Shown: positions 9,151 through 18,244, numbered from the stretch's first letter. The stretch is 64,000 nucleotides of DNA from CAYMCQ01 sp964389025 (GCA_964389025.1 CAYMCQ010000008.1:18734-82733); one strand, 5' to 3'. Numbers and translations: made by a program. Notes: generated by a model not told the origin, from the letters alone.

Positions 9151-10254
9151 TCATTTGCGATAGTAATCATGGACGCATTGAATCGTGTAGTCAATCTCCT
9201 CTTTCGTCAAATGTTGGTGCGCCGGCAGCGTGATGATGGATTTGCCGTCCGCCTCGGCTTTCGGAAATTGGCCGCGTTTGTAACCCAAATAAGCCGCAGC
9301 AGGTTGCAAATGGATCGGCGTCGGGTAATGGATTTTTGCCTCGACGCCGCGCTCGATCAAAAATTTCAACAAGCCGTCGCGGTCTTTCGCGCGAACCATG
9401 TAGAGATGGTAAACGTGCTTCACTTCCGGTCGTCGCGGCGGGATTTGGATGCAATCGGGAATGTCCTTCCACGCCGCATCGTAAGTCGCTGCGTTCTTGA
9501 TTTTCGTGTTCGTGATGAACTCGACTTCTTTCATCAGCCGGTTCGCGATGACTGCCTGAATCGTATCGAGCCGGCAATTGATCCCAAAAAATTCAATCTC
9601 ATCGCGGTTCACCAGACCGTGATTGCGATAGAGCCGGAGTTTGCGCGCAAGTTCCGCCGAGCGCGTCGTGATGACTCCGCCGTCCGCCCACACATTCAAG
9701 TTTTTCAACGGATGCAAACTGTAAGCCGCAGCTTCGCCCCAGCTTCCCATCGGCTTGCCGTTGAGTTTCGCGCCGATGGACTGGCACGAGTCCTCGAAGA
9801 TCATCAGCTTGTGTTTGTCCGCGATGGTTTTGATCTTTTCCATCTCCGGCACATTACCGCTGAAAGTCACAGTGACGATTCCCTTCGTGCGCGGCGTGAT
9901 GGCGGCTTCGATCTGGTCAGTGGCGATCATGAAACCGTCGTCGCTGTCCACGAACACCGGCGTCGCGCCCGTCGCGACAATCGCGCCGACGGTCGCATAA
10001 AACGTGAATGTCGTCGTGATGACTTCGTCGCCCGGGCCGATGCCGCACATGCGCATCGGCATGATGATCGCGTCCGTGCCCGTGCCGACGCCGATGGCGT
10101 GCGGCAGCCCGCAATACTTCGCGAAGTTCGTCTCGAATTCGGTGAGAGGTTTGCCGAGCGTGAAGTCGCCGGTCTTCACGAACGCGCGCAAGTCGCCGAG
10201 GTAGGCGTCCACATCGGCGAACTGTCGGTCGAGATACGAAAAGGGAACTTTCAT
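9151..10254 (-). CDS. DegT/DnrJ/EryC1/StrS-type aminotransferase (copy A)
   Basis: The 367-residue protein has the family features: a GTGTDAI substrate/PLP phosphate loop, FEDSCQSIGA with Asp155 for the pyridine nitrogen, and SLHPLKNL with Lys184 as the Schiff-base lysine. Enzymes of this class transfer an amino group to keto-sugar nucleotides. The ATG directly abuts the stop codon of the second aminotransferase (TAA at 10255), which indicates translational coupling. The two aminotransferases are paralogues with the same unusual HPLKNL active-site string. Two such enzymes in one operon suggest a di-amino sugar, or sequential action on different carbons. Confidence 0.9.
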   Translation of the reverse strand: MKVPFSYLDRQFADVDAYLGDLRAFVKTGDFTLGKPLTEFETNFAKYCGLPHAIGVGTGTDAIIMPMRMCGIGPGDEVITTTFTFYATVGAIVATGATPVFVDSDDGFMIATDQIEAAITPRTKGIVTVTFSGNVPEMEKIKTIADKHKLMIFEDSCQSIGAKLNGKPMGSWGEAAAYSLHPLKNLNVWADGGVITTRSAELARKLRLYRNHGLVNRDEIEFFGINCRLDTIQAVIANRLMKEVEFITNTKIKNAATYDAAWKDIPDCIQIPPRRPEVKHVYHLYMVRAKDRDGLLKFLIERGVEAKIHYPTPIHLQPAAAYLGYKRGQFPKAEADGKSIITLPAHQHLTKEEIDYTIQCVHDYYRK

Positions 10255-11367
10255 TTAATTGGATTTGTAAAATTTTAGAATGGTGTCGGCAACTTCATCA
10301 ATTTGATTCGCGGTCAACTCGGGATAAATCGGCAGGCTCAGAATCCGCCCGGCCAGCCGCTCAGTCACGGGAAAATCGCCGGGCTTGTGGCCCATTTTGC
10401 GCCCGACAGTCATCAAATGAATCGGCACTGGATAATGGATCGCCGTGCCGACGCCCTGCTCTTCCAAAAACTTTTTCAGTTCGTCGCGCTTGTCCGCTTG
10501 AACAACGAACGTGTGATAAACACAAAATTCTCCGGGCGCGTCTGACGGACATTGAATCCGCGCGCAGCCTTTCAAACGTTTCCGATAATGTTCCGCGTTG
10601 GCTCGCCGTTTCGCAGTCACGCCGTCCAAGTGCCGAAGCTTCGCCCGCAGAACCGCCGCCTGAACTGAATCCAGACGCGACACCATGCTGAACTCAAGGC
10701 AGTCATCGCGATTGGGCTGGCCGTGGTTGCGAAGAAGTTTTGCGCGCTGCGCAATTTTTTCTTCGTTCGTCACCAGCAAACCAGCATCTCCAACGGCGTT
10801 CAAATTTTTCAGCGGGTGAAGGCTGAAACAACCGATGCGACCAATCGCGCCGACGGGCTGCCCATTCAATTTCGCGCCGACGGCTTGAGCAGCGTCTTCG
10901 ATGACTTCGAGTTTATGTTGCTTCGCGACATCAAGCAGTTCCTTCATTGGGGCAGGCTTGCCGGTGAGGTGGACTGGAATGATCGCCTTCGTCCGCGGCG
11001 TGATGGCGCGCACGACGGCGGCAGGATCGAGATTCAAATCTTCGCGGACATCCGTGAATTTCGGTGTCGCTCCCGCAAGCGCGATGCAACTGGCGCTGGC
11101 CAGATATGAATTCGGCGGTGTGATGACTTCGTCGCCCGGACCGATGCCGAGACATTTCAGCGCAAGGATGAGCGCGTCGGTTCCCGAGTTGAGGCCGACT
11201 GCAAACTTGGCGTTGCACAGCGCGGCGAATTCTTGTTCGAAGCGCTCCGTTTCCTCGCCGAGAATGAATTGGCCGGAGTCCAGCACACCACCGACTGCGT
11301 CGAGGATTTCTTTGCGCAACGGGCGATGTTGCTGCGCCAAGTCCACGTATGGAATTTTCAATCCCAT
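10255..11367 (-). CDS. DegT/DnrJ/EryC1/StrS-type aminotransferase (copy B)
   Basis: Starting at the ATG that gives MGLKIPYVDL, the product has 370 residues. It shows LNSGTDALILAL, VIEDAAQAVGA (Asp158) and FSLHPLKNL (Lys187, PLP-binding). PVHLTGKP is the usual loop of sugar aminotransferases. A longer upstream reading frame exists, but the chosen start leaves a 4-base gap to the preceding stop and begins with the conserved IPYVDL motif. It sits between the TPP-enzyme beta subunit and its paralogue. The likely reaction is PLP-dependent amination of a 3- or 4-keto sugar nucleotide with glutamate as donor; the exact position is not readable. Confidence 0.9.
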   Translation of the reverse strand: MGLKIPYVDLAQQHRPLRKEILDAVGGVLDSGQFILGEETERFEQEFAALCNAKFAVGLNSGTDALILALKCLGIGPGDEVITPPNSYLASASCIALAGATPKFTDVREDLNLDPAAVVRAITPRTKAIIPVHLTGKPAPMKELLDVAKQHKLEVIEDAAQAVGAKLNGQPVGAIGRIGCFSLHPLKNLNAVGDAGLLVTNEEKIAQRAKLLRNHGQPNRDDCLEFSMVSRLDSVQAAVLRAKLRHLDGVTAKRRANAEHYRKRLKGCARIQCPSDAPGEFCVYHTFVVQADKRDELKKFLEEQGVGTAIHYPVPIHLMTVGRKMGHKPGDFPVTERLAGRILSLPIYPELTANQIDEVADTILKFYKSN

Positions 11368-11371
11368 GAAA

Positions 11372-12439
11372 TCAGAACGGGCCGGGGAATTCGAAGTTCG
11401 GAACGTCAACAGGACGCGTGCGCGCGGGAAATTGCTCCAGCTTGTCCGCGCCGCGTCCGAGAATTTTTGTGACGGCGGCAAAAATGTCCTTGGCCGTCGG
11501 ATAAAACGGAGCCGCGAGCGCCGCAGAGCTTGGCGACGGGCAATCTGGATGCGTGATGCGGACTGGCGGCGATTTCAATTCAAGCCCGGCTTCCGTGACG
11601 CGCGCTATGATTTCCGCCGCGAAGCCGCAATGTGAAGCGTCATCGTCCGCGACGAGCAGATGTTTTGTCCGGCGGACGGACTCGGCAATCGTGCCGAAGT
11701 CGAGCGGGTTCAGGCAGCGCACGTCAATGACTTCCATGTTGATGCCCGCGCTCTTGGTTGCAAACTCAGCGGCGCGCAACGATTCAATGACCATGTGCGA
11801 GTTGGCGACGACTGTGACGTCCGTTCCTTTTTTGACGATGAGACATTTTTCCAGAGGCGTGCGGTGATAGCCGGTTGGCACCGGGCCTTTCATTCCGTGC
11901 AGCCAGCGGTGTTCGAGATAAATGACAGGATTGTTGTCCTCGACGCTCGCGATCAACATTCCCTTCGCATCCGCGGGCGACGCGGGCGCGACGACTTTGA
12001 GTCCGGGAATGTGCGCGAACCATGATGACAAGCTTTGCGCGTGCTGCGGGCCTTGCCCCCAACCGCGACCGATGACCATCCGGATGACGATGGGGACCGT
12101 GCCGCCTTTGCCGTCGAACATGTAATACCACTTGGCCGCCTGGTTCACGATCTGTTCGAGGCTCAACAACGCGAAATCAACCCGCTGATGAGTGAGAATC
12201 GGCCGCATCCCGCCGAGCGCCGCGCCGATGACGAGGCCGGTCAAAGCATTTTCGGAAAGTGGCGCGTCCATCACGCGGTCTTCGCCGAATTCGTCAACAA
12301 GCTTGGTGGTCGTTCCGAAAATTCCCTTCGGGTCGGGCACGCCGAGTCCGATCAGGAAAACATTCGGGTCGCGTTGCAAACAGGTCGCCGTCGCGTCGCG
12401 AATCGCCTCTGCGTAAGTCATGTCGCGCGTTTCGCTCAT
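11372..12439 (-). CDS. TPP-dependent 2-oxoacid dehydrogenase-like E1 beta subunit
   Basis: The 355-residue product has a transketolase-like pyrimidine-binding domain (LSENALTGLVIGAALGG, where the Glu should activate the cofactor) and a C-terminal transketolase domain (DVRCLNPLDF, DDDASHCGFAAEI). It follows the alpha-subunit gene with a four-base ATGA overlap, the arrangement of heterotetrameric E1 enzymes. No E2 acyltransferase or E3 gene is present nearby. Together with the sugar genes around it, this suggests a biosynthetic carboligase, transketolase-like or decarboxylase role in place of oxidative decarboxylation. That role is inferred. Confidence 0.88.
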   Translation of the reverse strand: MSETRDMTYAEAIRDATATCLQRDPNVFLIGLGVPDPKGIFGTTTKLVDEFGEDRVMDAPLSENALTGLVIGAALGGMRPILTHQRVDFALLSLEQIVNQAAKWYYMFDGKGGTVPIVIRMVIGRGWGQGPQHAQSLSSWFAHIPGLKVVAPASPADAKGMLIASVEDNNPVIYLEHRWLHGMKGPVPTGYHRTPLEKCLIVKKGTDVTVVANSHMVIESLRAAEFATKSAGINMEVIDVRCLNPLDFGTIAESVRRTKHLLVADDDASHCGFAAEIIARVTEAGLELKSPPVRITHPDCPSPSSAALAAPFYPTAKDIFAAVTKILGRGADKLEQFPARTRPVDVPNFEFPGPF

Positions 12440-13449
12440 GGCGCGAACACTCCTCGTTGCAGAGTCGCGGGGTCGGGCTTTGCGCTCGCGCGGACTTTTT
12501 CGATGATGGAATCAATCTCCTGAATGAATTTCTTTTCCGCAGCTTCGATCTCCGTTTCAAGGGCCGGATTCGCGGCGACCAATCGCTGGCGAGCGAGCGC
12601 AATCGGATCGCGTTTCGCCCAGTGGGTGATGTGTTCTTCCTCGCGATAACCCAGATGATCGTCCTGTCCCGGGCCGCAGTGCTCGTAATATCGCCACGTC
12701 TCAAATTCGATGACAGCGGGTCGGGTCGGGTCGGATTGCATCGCCTTGAACGCTTCGGCGGTGACGCGATGGACTGCCTCCACGTCATTTCCATCGCCGG
12801 AAAAAAAGTGGCTGCCATGACTGCGGACGTAAGCGCCAAAATCAAAACCGGGCGCGCGCCGCCAGCGCATCGGCGTGTAAACGGAAAAGCCGTTGTTCTC
12901 GCAGATGAACAGGACGGGAAGTTTCAGCACGCAGGCGAGATTCAAAGTCTCGGTGAACACGCCTTCCTCGGTCGCGGCTTCGCCGAGGAACGCGACGGTC
13001 TTCGAGTCGCGACCGATCCGTTTGTCAGCGAGCGCAAGTCCGACGGCAATCGGCAATGTGCTGCCGACGATCGGCACCGCGCCCCAAAAGCCAGCGGCTT
13101 GATCCATCAAGTGCATCGAGCCGCCGCGTCCGCCGCAGCAGCCGTCCTTGCGGCCATAAAGTTCCGCGATCATCGAATAAACATTTCCGCCTTTCGCCAG
13201 ATAATGTCCGTGCGATCGGTGCGCGCTCATCGCCTTGTCCTGCTTGCGAAGATGCGCGCAGACGCCGACGGCCACGGCTTCCTGTCCGATGCTGAGATGG
13301 ACGGGGCAACGCATTTCCTGTTCGGCGTAACGCTCGGCAATGCGCCGCTCGATGACGCGCACGCGGAGCATTTCCATGAAGAGCCGGTGCAATGTTTCGT
13401 TCGTGAAACTCTGCGCGGGCTTGGCGGCTGATGTCGTCGCGCCGGTCAT
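12436..13449 (-). CDS. TPP-dependent E1 alpha subunit with altered GDG motif
   Basis: The 337-residue protein aligns with the E1 alpha subunits of pyruvate/acetoin dehydrogenases: SIGQEAVAVG, SAHRSHGHYLAKG, GGRGGSMHL and the TPP motif ending in ENN (185-186). The motif reads G156-E157-A158 where the family normally has GDG or GDA, so the magnesium-binding Asp is replaced by Glu. It overlaps the epimerase gene upstream and the beta subunit downstream by four bases each, consistent with a strictly co-translated operon. The substrate is unknown. Activity may be retained because Glu can still ligate magnesium. Confidence 0.88.
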   Translation of the reverse strand: MTGATTSAAKPAQSFTNETLHRLFMEMLRVRVIERRIAERYAEQEMRCPVHLSIGQEAVAVGVCAHLRKQDKAMSAHRSHGHYLAKGGNVYSMIAELYGRKDGCCGGRGGSMHLMDQAAGFWGAVPIVGSTLPIAVGLALADKRIGRDSKTVAFLGEAATEEGVFTETLNLACVLKLPVLFICENNGFSVYTPMRWRRAPGFDFGAYVRSHGSHFFSGDGNDVEAVHRVTAEAFKAMQSDPTRPAVIEFETWRYYEHCGPGQDDHLGYREEEHITHWAKRDPIALARQRLVAANPALETEIEAAEKKFIQEIDSIIEKVRASAKPDPATLQRGVFAP

Positions 13450-14465
13450 TCGACTTTGAGTTCCTGCATCCGCTTGATGTTGGAGAACATGGTGTTCTTG
13501 AACGGGTCGGGAATTTTTCCGGCGCGATGCGCGTCGGCGATGCTGCGAATGGCATCCTCAATCGTGAACTTCGTTTCAAAACCAAGCACGCGCCTCACTT
13601 TGTCCGAGTTGACGTGGTAGGAGCGGTTGTCGTCCGATGGCGTGTATTCAAGTTCGATGGTTTTGTCGCCGAGCGTTTCGCGCACGAGCTTGGCGATGTC
13701 TTCGACGGAACGATTTTCAAAACCAACGTTGAAGGCTTCGCGGTCAACTTTCGCGGCGGGCGCTTCGAGAAAAACGTGATACGCGCGAACCATGTCTTTG
13801 ATGTTCAGGTTCGGGCGAAGCTGTTTGCCACCGAAAATCTTGATCTTGTGATTCACGAGCGCGTGGATCGTCAAAATGTTCACGGTCAAATCCAACCGCA
13901 GCCGCGTCGCGTAGCCGCAAACCGTTGAAGGGCGGACGATGACGCGATCCATTCCATTGGCGTTCTTGTGGGCGAGCAGGTCGCGCTCGCAATCGAGTTT
14001 GAACTTCGAGTAGTCCGTCAGCGGCAACGGTTCGGCGTCTTCGCGGACATCGGGAGTTTCCTTCACGCCGTAAATGGACGACGAGCTGGCGTAGATGAAT
14101 CGTTTCACGCCCTGATCAATCGAGCCTTGCAGCAAGCCGGCGAAGGCGTCGTAGTTGATGGACTTGCCGAGGTTGGGATTGAGTTCGAAACTCGGGTCGT
14201 TGGAGATGCAGGCGAGATGAATGACCGCGTCCACACCTGCCAGCGCCTGTTTCAGTTTCGCGCTGTCGCGGATGTCGAGTTCGACGCGTTCGAGTTGCGG
14301 GTGGCTGTTGCAATCGTCGAAAACATTTTTGCCATACCAAAAAACGTCCACGACTTTGACGCGGTAGCCGCGCTTCAACAGGTCGGGCACCAGCGCGCTG
14401 CCGACGTAGCCGCCGCCGCCGGTGACGAGAATTGTTTCGAATCCGTTCGGATTTTTGCTGCTCAT
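13446..14465 (-). CDS. NAD-dependent sugar epimerase/dehydratase (extended SDR)
   Basis: The 339-residue protein has the Rossmann motif VTGGGGYVGS near residue 14. ASSSSIYG supplies the catalytic Ser/Thr and Tyr152-x3-Lys156 (YSKFK) the general acid pair. This is the pattern of nucleotide-sugar epimerases and dehydratases. The N-terminal segment KVVDVFWYGKNVF resembles the heptose/UDP-sugar epimerase subgroup, but the nucleotide and sugar are not decided. It overlaps the TPP alpha subunit by four bases and lies 78 bases downstream of the adenylyltransferase-kinase gene. It probably prepares the keto-sugar for the two aminotransferases. Confidence 0.87.
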   Translation of the reverse strand: MSSKNPNGFETILVTGGGGYVGSALVPDLLKRGYRVKVVDVFWYGKNVFDDCNSHPQLERVELDIRDSAKLKQALAGVDAVIHLACISNDPSFELNPNLGKSINYDAFAGLLQGSIDQGVKRFIYASSSSIYGVKETPDVREDAEPLPLTDYSKFKLDCERDLLAHKNANGMDRVIVRPSTVCGYATRLRLDLTVNILTIHALVNHKIKIFGGKQLRPNLNIKDMVRAYHVFLEAPAAKVDREAFNVGFENRSVEDIAKLVRETLGDKTIELEYTPSDDNRSYHVNSDKVRRVLGFETKFTIEDAIRSIADAHRAGKIPDPFKNTMFSNIKRMQELKVE

Positions 14466-14543
14466 AAATTCGCTGCTAAAAGGGGCGACAATGTATTGAC
14501 CGGCTGGATTTATTCAAGTTTTTTGAAAGCGAAAACGCTTCAA

Positions 14544-16079
14544 TTACTTCATCAACGACGTGATGTGCCGGAACAAGCCGGTCGGCTCGATGAAACTCCG
14601 ATGCCCCATGATGGTGCAGGCCTCCGCGCCGACGACGTTGGCGATGAAGCCCAGCACTTGCGGCGACACGCCCAGCGCCGCGCACGGCGACGTGATGCCC
14701 AGCACCGCGTCGCCCGCGCCGACCCGGTCCACGACACGAATGGCAAACGCAGGCACATGGAAGAAACCCTCTTCGCGATTGTAAATCAGGCAGCCCGTCG
14801 CGCCACGGGTGACGAGAAAATTCCTGGATGAAATTTTTTGCGCGATGTTTTCTGCCACGGGTTTCAGGTCGCCGCTGACTCGGCGCGCGTCGAGGCGCAC
14901 TTCCGGCTCGCCGAGTGAAACGAAATCCGCTCGCGGATATTTCGAGATCGTGTTGAAACCCCGGTTGCCGGCGTTGACCTGCGTGTTGACCGCCAGAAAT
15001 TTGCTCTTGTCGCAGACGAGTTGCACCGCGCGGTCGGTCATCAAACCGTGGCCGTAATCGGCGACGAGCACCACGTCGTATTGCGGCGCGAGCCGCTCTA
15101 GCTCGCGGCAGAATTTTTCCTCGACATCCGCCGCCACGCCGTCGGCCTTCATCACATAGACCTCGAACAATTTGGCCGCCAGATATTCCTCGAGAAACCG
15201 GCGCTTGATGATCGTCGGCGCGCCGGGCGCGCGGACGAAGTGCGGCGTGACATTCTTGTTCAGGCTGGACGAGATGAATTCCTCGCACGAATTCACCCCG
15301 CCGATGGAACTGAGCAGGCCGACGTTGTCGCAGAAATTGGAGACGTGATTCGCGATGGCCAGAACGCCGCCGGCGTATGTCTCGGTGCGGTTGTGCAGCG
15401 CGGCCAGCACCGGCTCCTTGCCGGATTTTCCCATGACGGAGCAAAACTGGTATTCGTCCACGATGCTTTCGCCGACGACGAGCACCTTGAGTTTGCGGAT
15501 GGCTTGCAGATAGCCGACGACTTCCTCCGGCGTGTGCTTCGCGCGGAATTGTTCCAGAAACGTTTTTGTCTCAGACGAAAAAACGTCCATGAACTGGTTG
15601 ATGAGCGTCGAGGCGCTGAAGGTCTCCTCGTCGGTCAGCACCAGTTCGCCGCCGCCGGCCTTGACGGCGTCGCCTTCCCGGTCAATTGCGTCCGTGTGAT
15701 CGCGCTTGCCTCCTTCGCGCACGACGCCTTTTACGAAGTAATTTGGGCGCAGTTTCTGGATCGTCTCCACCGCCGTCGGCCATTCGTTGATGGCGACAAA
15801 ATCCACGCAGACCAGCGAGGCGAGCGCCTCCGCCCGCAACCGCTCCGGGAACGCCGGACGATGCGGCCCTTTGTTGACGAACCGGTCCGGCGTGATTGTC
15901 ACGACGAGCGCGTCACCCAGTTTCCGCGCCGCCTCGAGATGCTTCATGTGGCCGATGTGCAGAAGGTCAAAGACTCCGTGGCAGTGGACGACTTTTTTCC
16001 CTTTTTGGCGCAACTCGGCCAGTGTTTTAGCCAAGTCATCAATCCGTTTGATCTTGTTGGCAGCAGTTTCCATTTGCAT
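14544..16079 (-). CDS. Adenylyltransferase-PfkB kinase fusion (HldE-like, domain order reversed)
   Basis: The fusion is about 511 residues. The N-terminal cytidylyltransferase-like domain (roughly residues 15-140) has the nucleotide-binding HxGH motif in CHGVFDLLHIGHMKHL. The C-terminal PfkB kinase domain (roughly 190-510) ends with the catalytic VVDRVGAGDAV signature. Bifunctional HldE, which makes ADP-heptose, normally has the kinase first and the adenylyltransferase last; here the order is reversed. The likely role is to phosphorylate and nucleotide-activate a sugar phosphate for this locus. Two ATG codons two codons apart (ending at 16079 and 16073) are equally possible starts; a longer upstream extension lacks family similarity. 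Confidence 0.88.
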   Translation of the reverse strand: MQMETAANKIKRIDDLAKTLAELRQKGKKVVHCHGVFDLLHIGHMKHLEAARKLGDALVVTITPDRFVNKGPHRPAFPERLRAEALASLVCVDFVAINEWPTAVETIQKLRPNYFVKGVVREGGKRDHTDAIDREGDAVKAGGGELVLTDEETFSASTLINQFMDVFSSETKTFLEQFRAKHTPEEVVGYLQAIRKLKVLVVGESIVDEYQFCSVMGKSGKEPVLAALHNRTETYAGGVLAIANHVSNFCDNVGLLSSIGGVNSCEEFISSSLNKNVTPHFVRAPGAPTIIKRRFLEEYLAAKLFEVYVMKADGVAADVEEKFCRELERLAPQYDVVLVADYGHGLMTDRAVQLVCDKSKFLAVNTQVNAGNRGFNTISKYPRADFVSLGEPEVRLDARRVSGDLKPVAENIAQKISSRNFLVTRGATGCLIYNREEGFFHVPAFAIRVVDRVGAGDAVLGITSPCAALGVSPQVLGFIANVVGAEACTIMGHRSFIEPTGLFRHITSLMK

Positions 16080-16179
16080 TTTGCGAGCGGAGACTAATAC
16101 GCGCGAACAGGCCGGTTGGCAAGCGCGCTTGCATTCGGACACCGCGTCCAGGAAGTTTGGTTGCAACGGCGACTCGCCG

Positions 16180-16920
16180 CTACTGCTTGATCACCAGGCA
16201 CTGGGTTTTCCACAACTCAATCACAGTTTCCGGCTTGTCAGCAAAAAACTCGTCAAACGCCTGTTTCACCCCTGGGCAGCCTAGATTTCGGTAGTCGTGA
16301 GAGAGAATCACCGCACCTTGGACCATTCGCGGATAAAAGAATTGCAGTCCGGCTTTCGTGGATTCATAGATGTCCCCGTCCAAATGGACCAGCGAAAAGC
16401 GAACCGGTGTTTTCGCCAATTCTCGCGCCGAATCAGGAAAGAGACCCGGATGAAAGAACACTCCGCTGAAGCCGCTTAAATACCGCTTCACCTCAGCGAG
16501 CGACGTCTTATCGAAGTCGCCCGCTTTGTGCTCGTCCAGGTCGGCGCGCACTTCTGGCATACCTTCAAAAGTGTCGAAAAGGTGCAGGGCTTTGTTCCCT
16601 TTGAGCGAGGCGATCAGCCTAGCGGTGCCCCCGCGATACACCCCAAGCTCCGCCAGTTCTCCCTCCAGTTTCCGCGTGCGCTGCACCAATTGATAAAGAT
16701 TAAAAAAATCTTCCAACGGTTGGGTTGTCACATCATCACGGATGCATTCTGCGTAAAGCTCCCAAAATCTCCGGTCTGACTCGATCGCGTGGTTTCGAAT
16801 CATTTTCAATCGGCAGAGCCATCCGGGATGGCGCAGGGCAAGGAAGCGAAACACCACTTTAGCTGCCGGATTCAAATTCAAGATTCTCATAATTATCGGG
16901 CCGATAGGCCACCGCTCCAT
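16180..16920 (-). CDS. TylF/MycF-type macrocin O-methyltransferase-like protein
   Basis: The product has 246 residues from the ATG used here; a GTG 11 codons upstream and an ATG 10 codons downstream are alternatives. Motifs match the TylF family of metal-dependent sugar O-methyltransferases: GELAELGVYRGGTARLI for SAM binding, FDTFEGMP, and VHLDGDIYESTKAGL with the metal-binding Asp residues, then SHDY. These enzymes methylate hydroxyls on glycans of natural products and O-antigens. It is the first minus-strand gene of the glycan operon, about 100 bases before the adenylyltransferase-kinase, and diverges from the GT2 gene at 17074. Confidence 0.87.
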   Translation of the reverse strand: MERWPIGPIIMRILNLNPAAKVVFRFLALRHPGWLCRLKMIRNHAIESDRRFWELYAECIRDDVTTQPLEDFFNLYQLVQRTRKLEGELAELGVYRGGTARLIASLKGNKALHLFDTFEGMPEVRADLDEHKAGDFDKTSLAEVKRYLSGFSGVFFHPGLFPDSARELAKTPVRFSLVHLDGDIYESTKAGLQFFYPRMVQGAVILSHDYRNLGCPGVKQAFDEFFADKPETVIELWKTQCLVIKQ

Positions 16921-17073
16921 ATCCGGGTCGTTAATCCGTTTGTTGCTTGGCACCAGTTTCCAGCTTCTTTTTTTAAGAGCCGAAATTTATACGCACCAAC
17001 CTGCCGCTTGGCAAGCGCGCTTGCGTTTGCACCGGCCTCACGGCATTTTGCCTAGAATGTTTGATTCACGCCG

Positions 17074-18027
17074 ATGAGCGACCCCGTCATTTCAGCGATA
17101 GTCCCGAATTACAACCACGCGCAATATCTGCCGCGCTCGCTCGGGGCGCTGTTGAACCAGCCGCTCCTGCCGTGCGAAATCATCGTGGTGGACGATTGCT
17201 CGACGGACAACAGCCTTGAGGTTTTGAATGAGTTTGCGCGCAGGCATCCGATCATCCGCGTGCTGCCGAACGAAAAGAACATGGGCTGCAACGCAAGCAT
17301 GAACCGCGCGATGGAACAGGCGCGCGGCGATTACGTGCTGTTCACGGCGGCGGACGATGAGGTCCGCCCCGGAGTTTTCGAGCACGCCACGCGGATGTTG
17401 CGCGCGCATCCTGAAGCGGGGCTTTGCAGCGGCATCAGCGAATGGCGTTGCGTGAAGACCGGCCTCACATGGCTCAACGGAGGCGGAATGCCGGACAAAC
17501 CCTGCTACCTTTCACCGGACGACATGATCGCATTGGGCAGGCGCGGCAGGCTCGCGATCAACAACCAAAGCGCGGTCTATAAAAAATCCGCGCTGATGGA
17601 AGCCGGCGGATGGATTCCGGATTTGCACTGGTTCTCGGACTGGTTTGCCGATTGCGCCGTCGGCTTTCGTTACGGCATGTGCTTCGTCCCGGAGATCACT
17701 TCGAATTTTTATCTGCATCCGACATCCTATTTCAACGCCACGTCGGGCGCCCATGCCGAGCGGCGTGTCGTGCTGGCGCGAATCCTCGACTATCTGCAAA
17801 GCGACCGGTTTGCTGATATTGCGCCGCTGGTTCGTCAGAGTGGATTCATGGGCGGGTTCGGCTGGCAGATGATGCGCGTGATTTTGAGCCGCCGAAAATA
17901 CTGGAGCTTTCTTTCGCCTGCGTTTGTCTGGCAGGCGGGGAAAAGGTCGGCGGAAGTCATCGGCAGAAAATGTTTTCCGAACTGGCTGGCGCGATTTGTC
18001 CTGAAAAAGTTTTACGGGCGTGGTTGA
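17074..18027 (+). CDS. Family 2 glycosyltransferase, paralogue of the 5.9-kb gene
   Basis: The 317-residue GT-A protein shows ISAIVPNYNHAQYLPRSL, VVDDCSTDNS and FTAADDEV. It shares these motifs and its whole-length pattern with the minus-strand enzyme at 5896-6873. No membrane segments are evident; the C-terminus is basic (ending VLKKFYGRG). It is divergent from the TylF-like gene. Donor and acceptor are unknown. It most likely contributes one glycosidic linkage to the glycan built from the sugar made by the adjacent operon. Confidence 0.88.
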   Translation: MSDPVISAIVPNYNHAQYLPRSLGALLNQPLLPCEIIVVDDCSTDNSLEVLNEFARRHPIIRVLPNEKNMGCNASMNRAMEQARGDYVLFTAADDEVRPGVFEHATRMLRAHPEAGLCSGISEWRCVKTGLTWLNGGGMPDKPCYLSPDDMIALGRRGRLAINNQSAVYKKSALMEAGGWIPDLHWFSDWFADCAVGFRYGMCFVPEITSNFYLHPTSYFNATSGAHAERRVVLARILDYLQSDRFADIAPLVRQSGFMGGFGWQMMRVILSRRKYWSFLSPAFVWQAGKRSAEVIGRKCFPNWLARFVLKKFYGRG

Positions 18028-18150
18028 GAAGGAAGCGCGGCGTTCACGCCGCCTTGCCAGATGGCATTGCTTTAAACGCAGCCATCATTGGAGCTTATAG
18101 CAGTTTCAAAAAATCTGTAGCCACTTGGACGGCTTGGGTTGACCGAACTG

Positions 18151-18244
18151 CGCGCCAGCGTCTTGGACTGCGGCAGCCCTCTGCCGCTTTGCGTGGGAAG
18201 ACAAGCGGTGGAACAGCGGCAGAGGGCTGCCGCACTCCAAAACC
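18151..18244. repeat. REP-like paired-hairpin repeat, copy 2 (reverse orientation)
   Basis: Two palindromes with 4-base loops, GCGGCAG-CCCT-CTGCCGC and GCGGCAG-AGGG-CTGCCGC, are separated by about 35 bases. The reverse complement aligns with 1913-2004. The rest of the 18028-18303 gap shows no gene. Confidence 0.78.

Noticed and set aside
11372..13449. Pyruvate or acetoin dehydrogenase complex
   Set aside because: No E2, lipoyl or E3 gene is present, and all neighbours are sugar-modifying genes.
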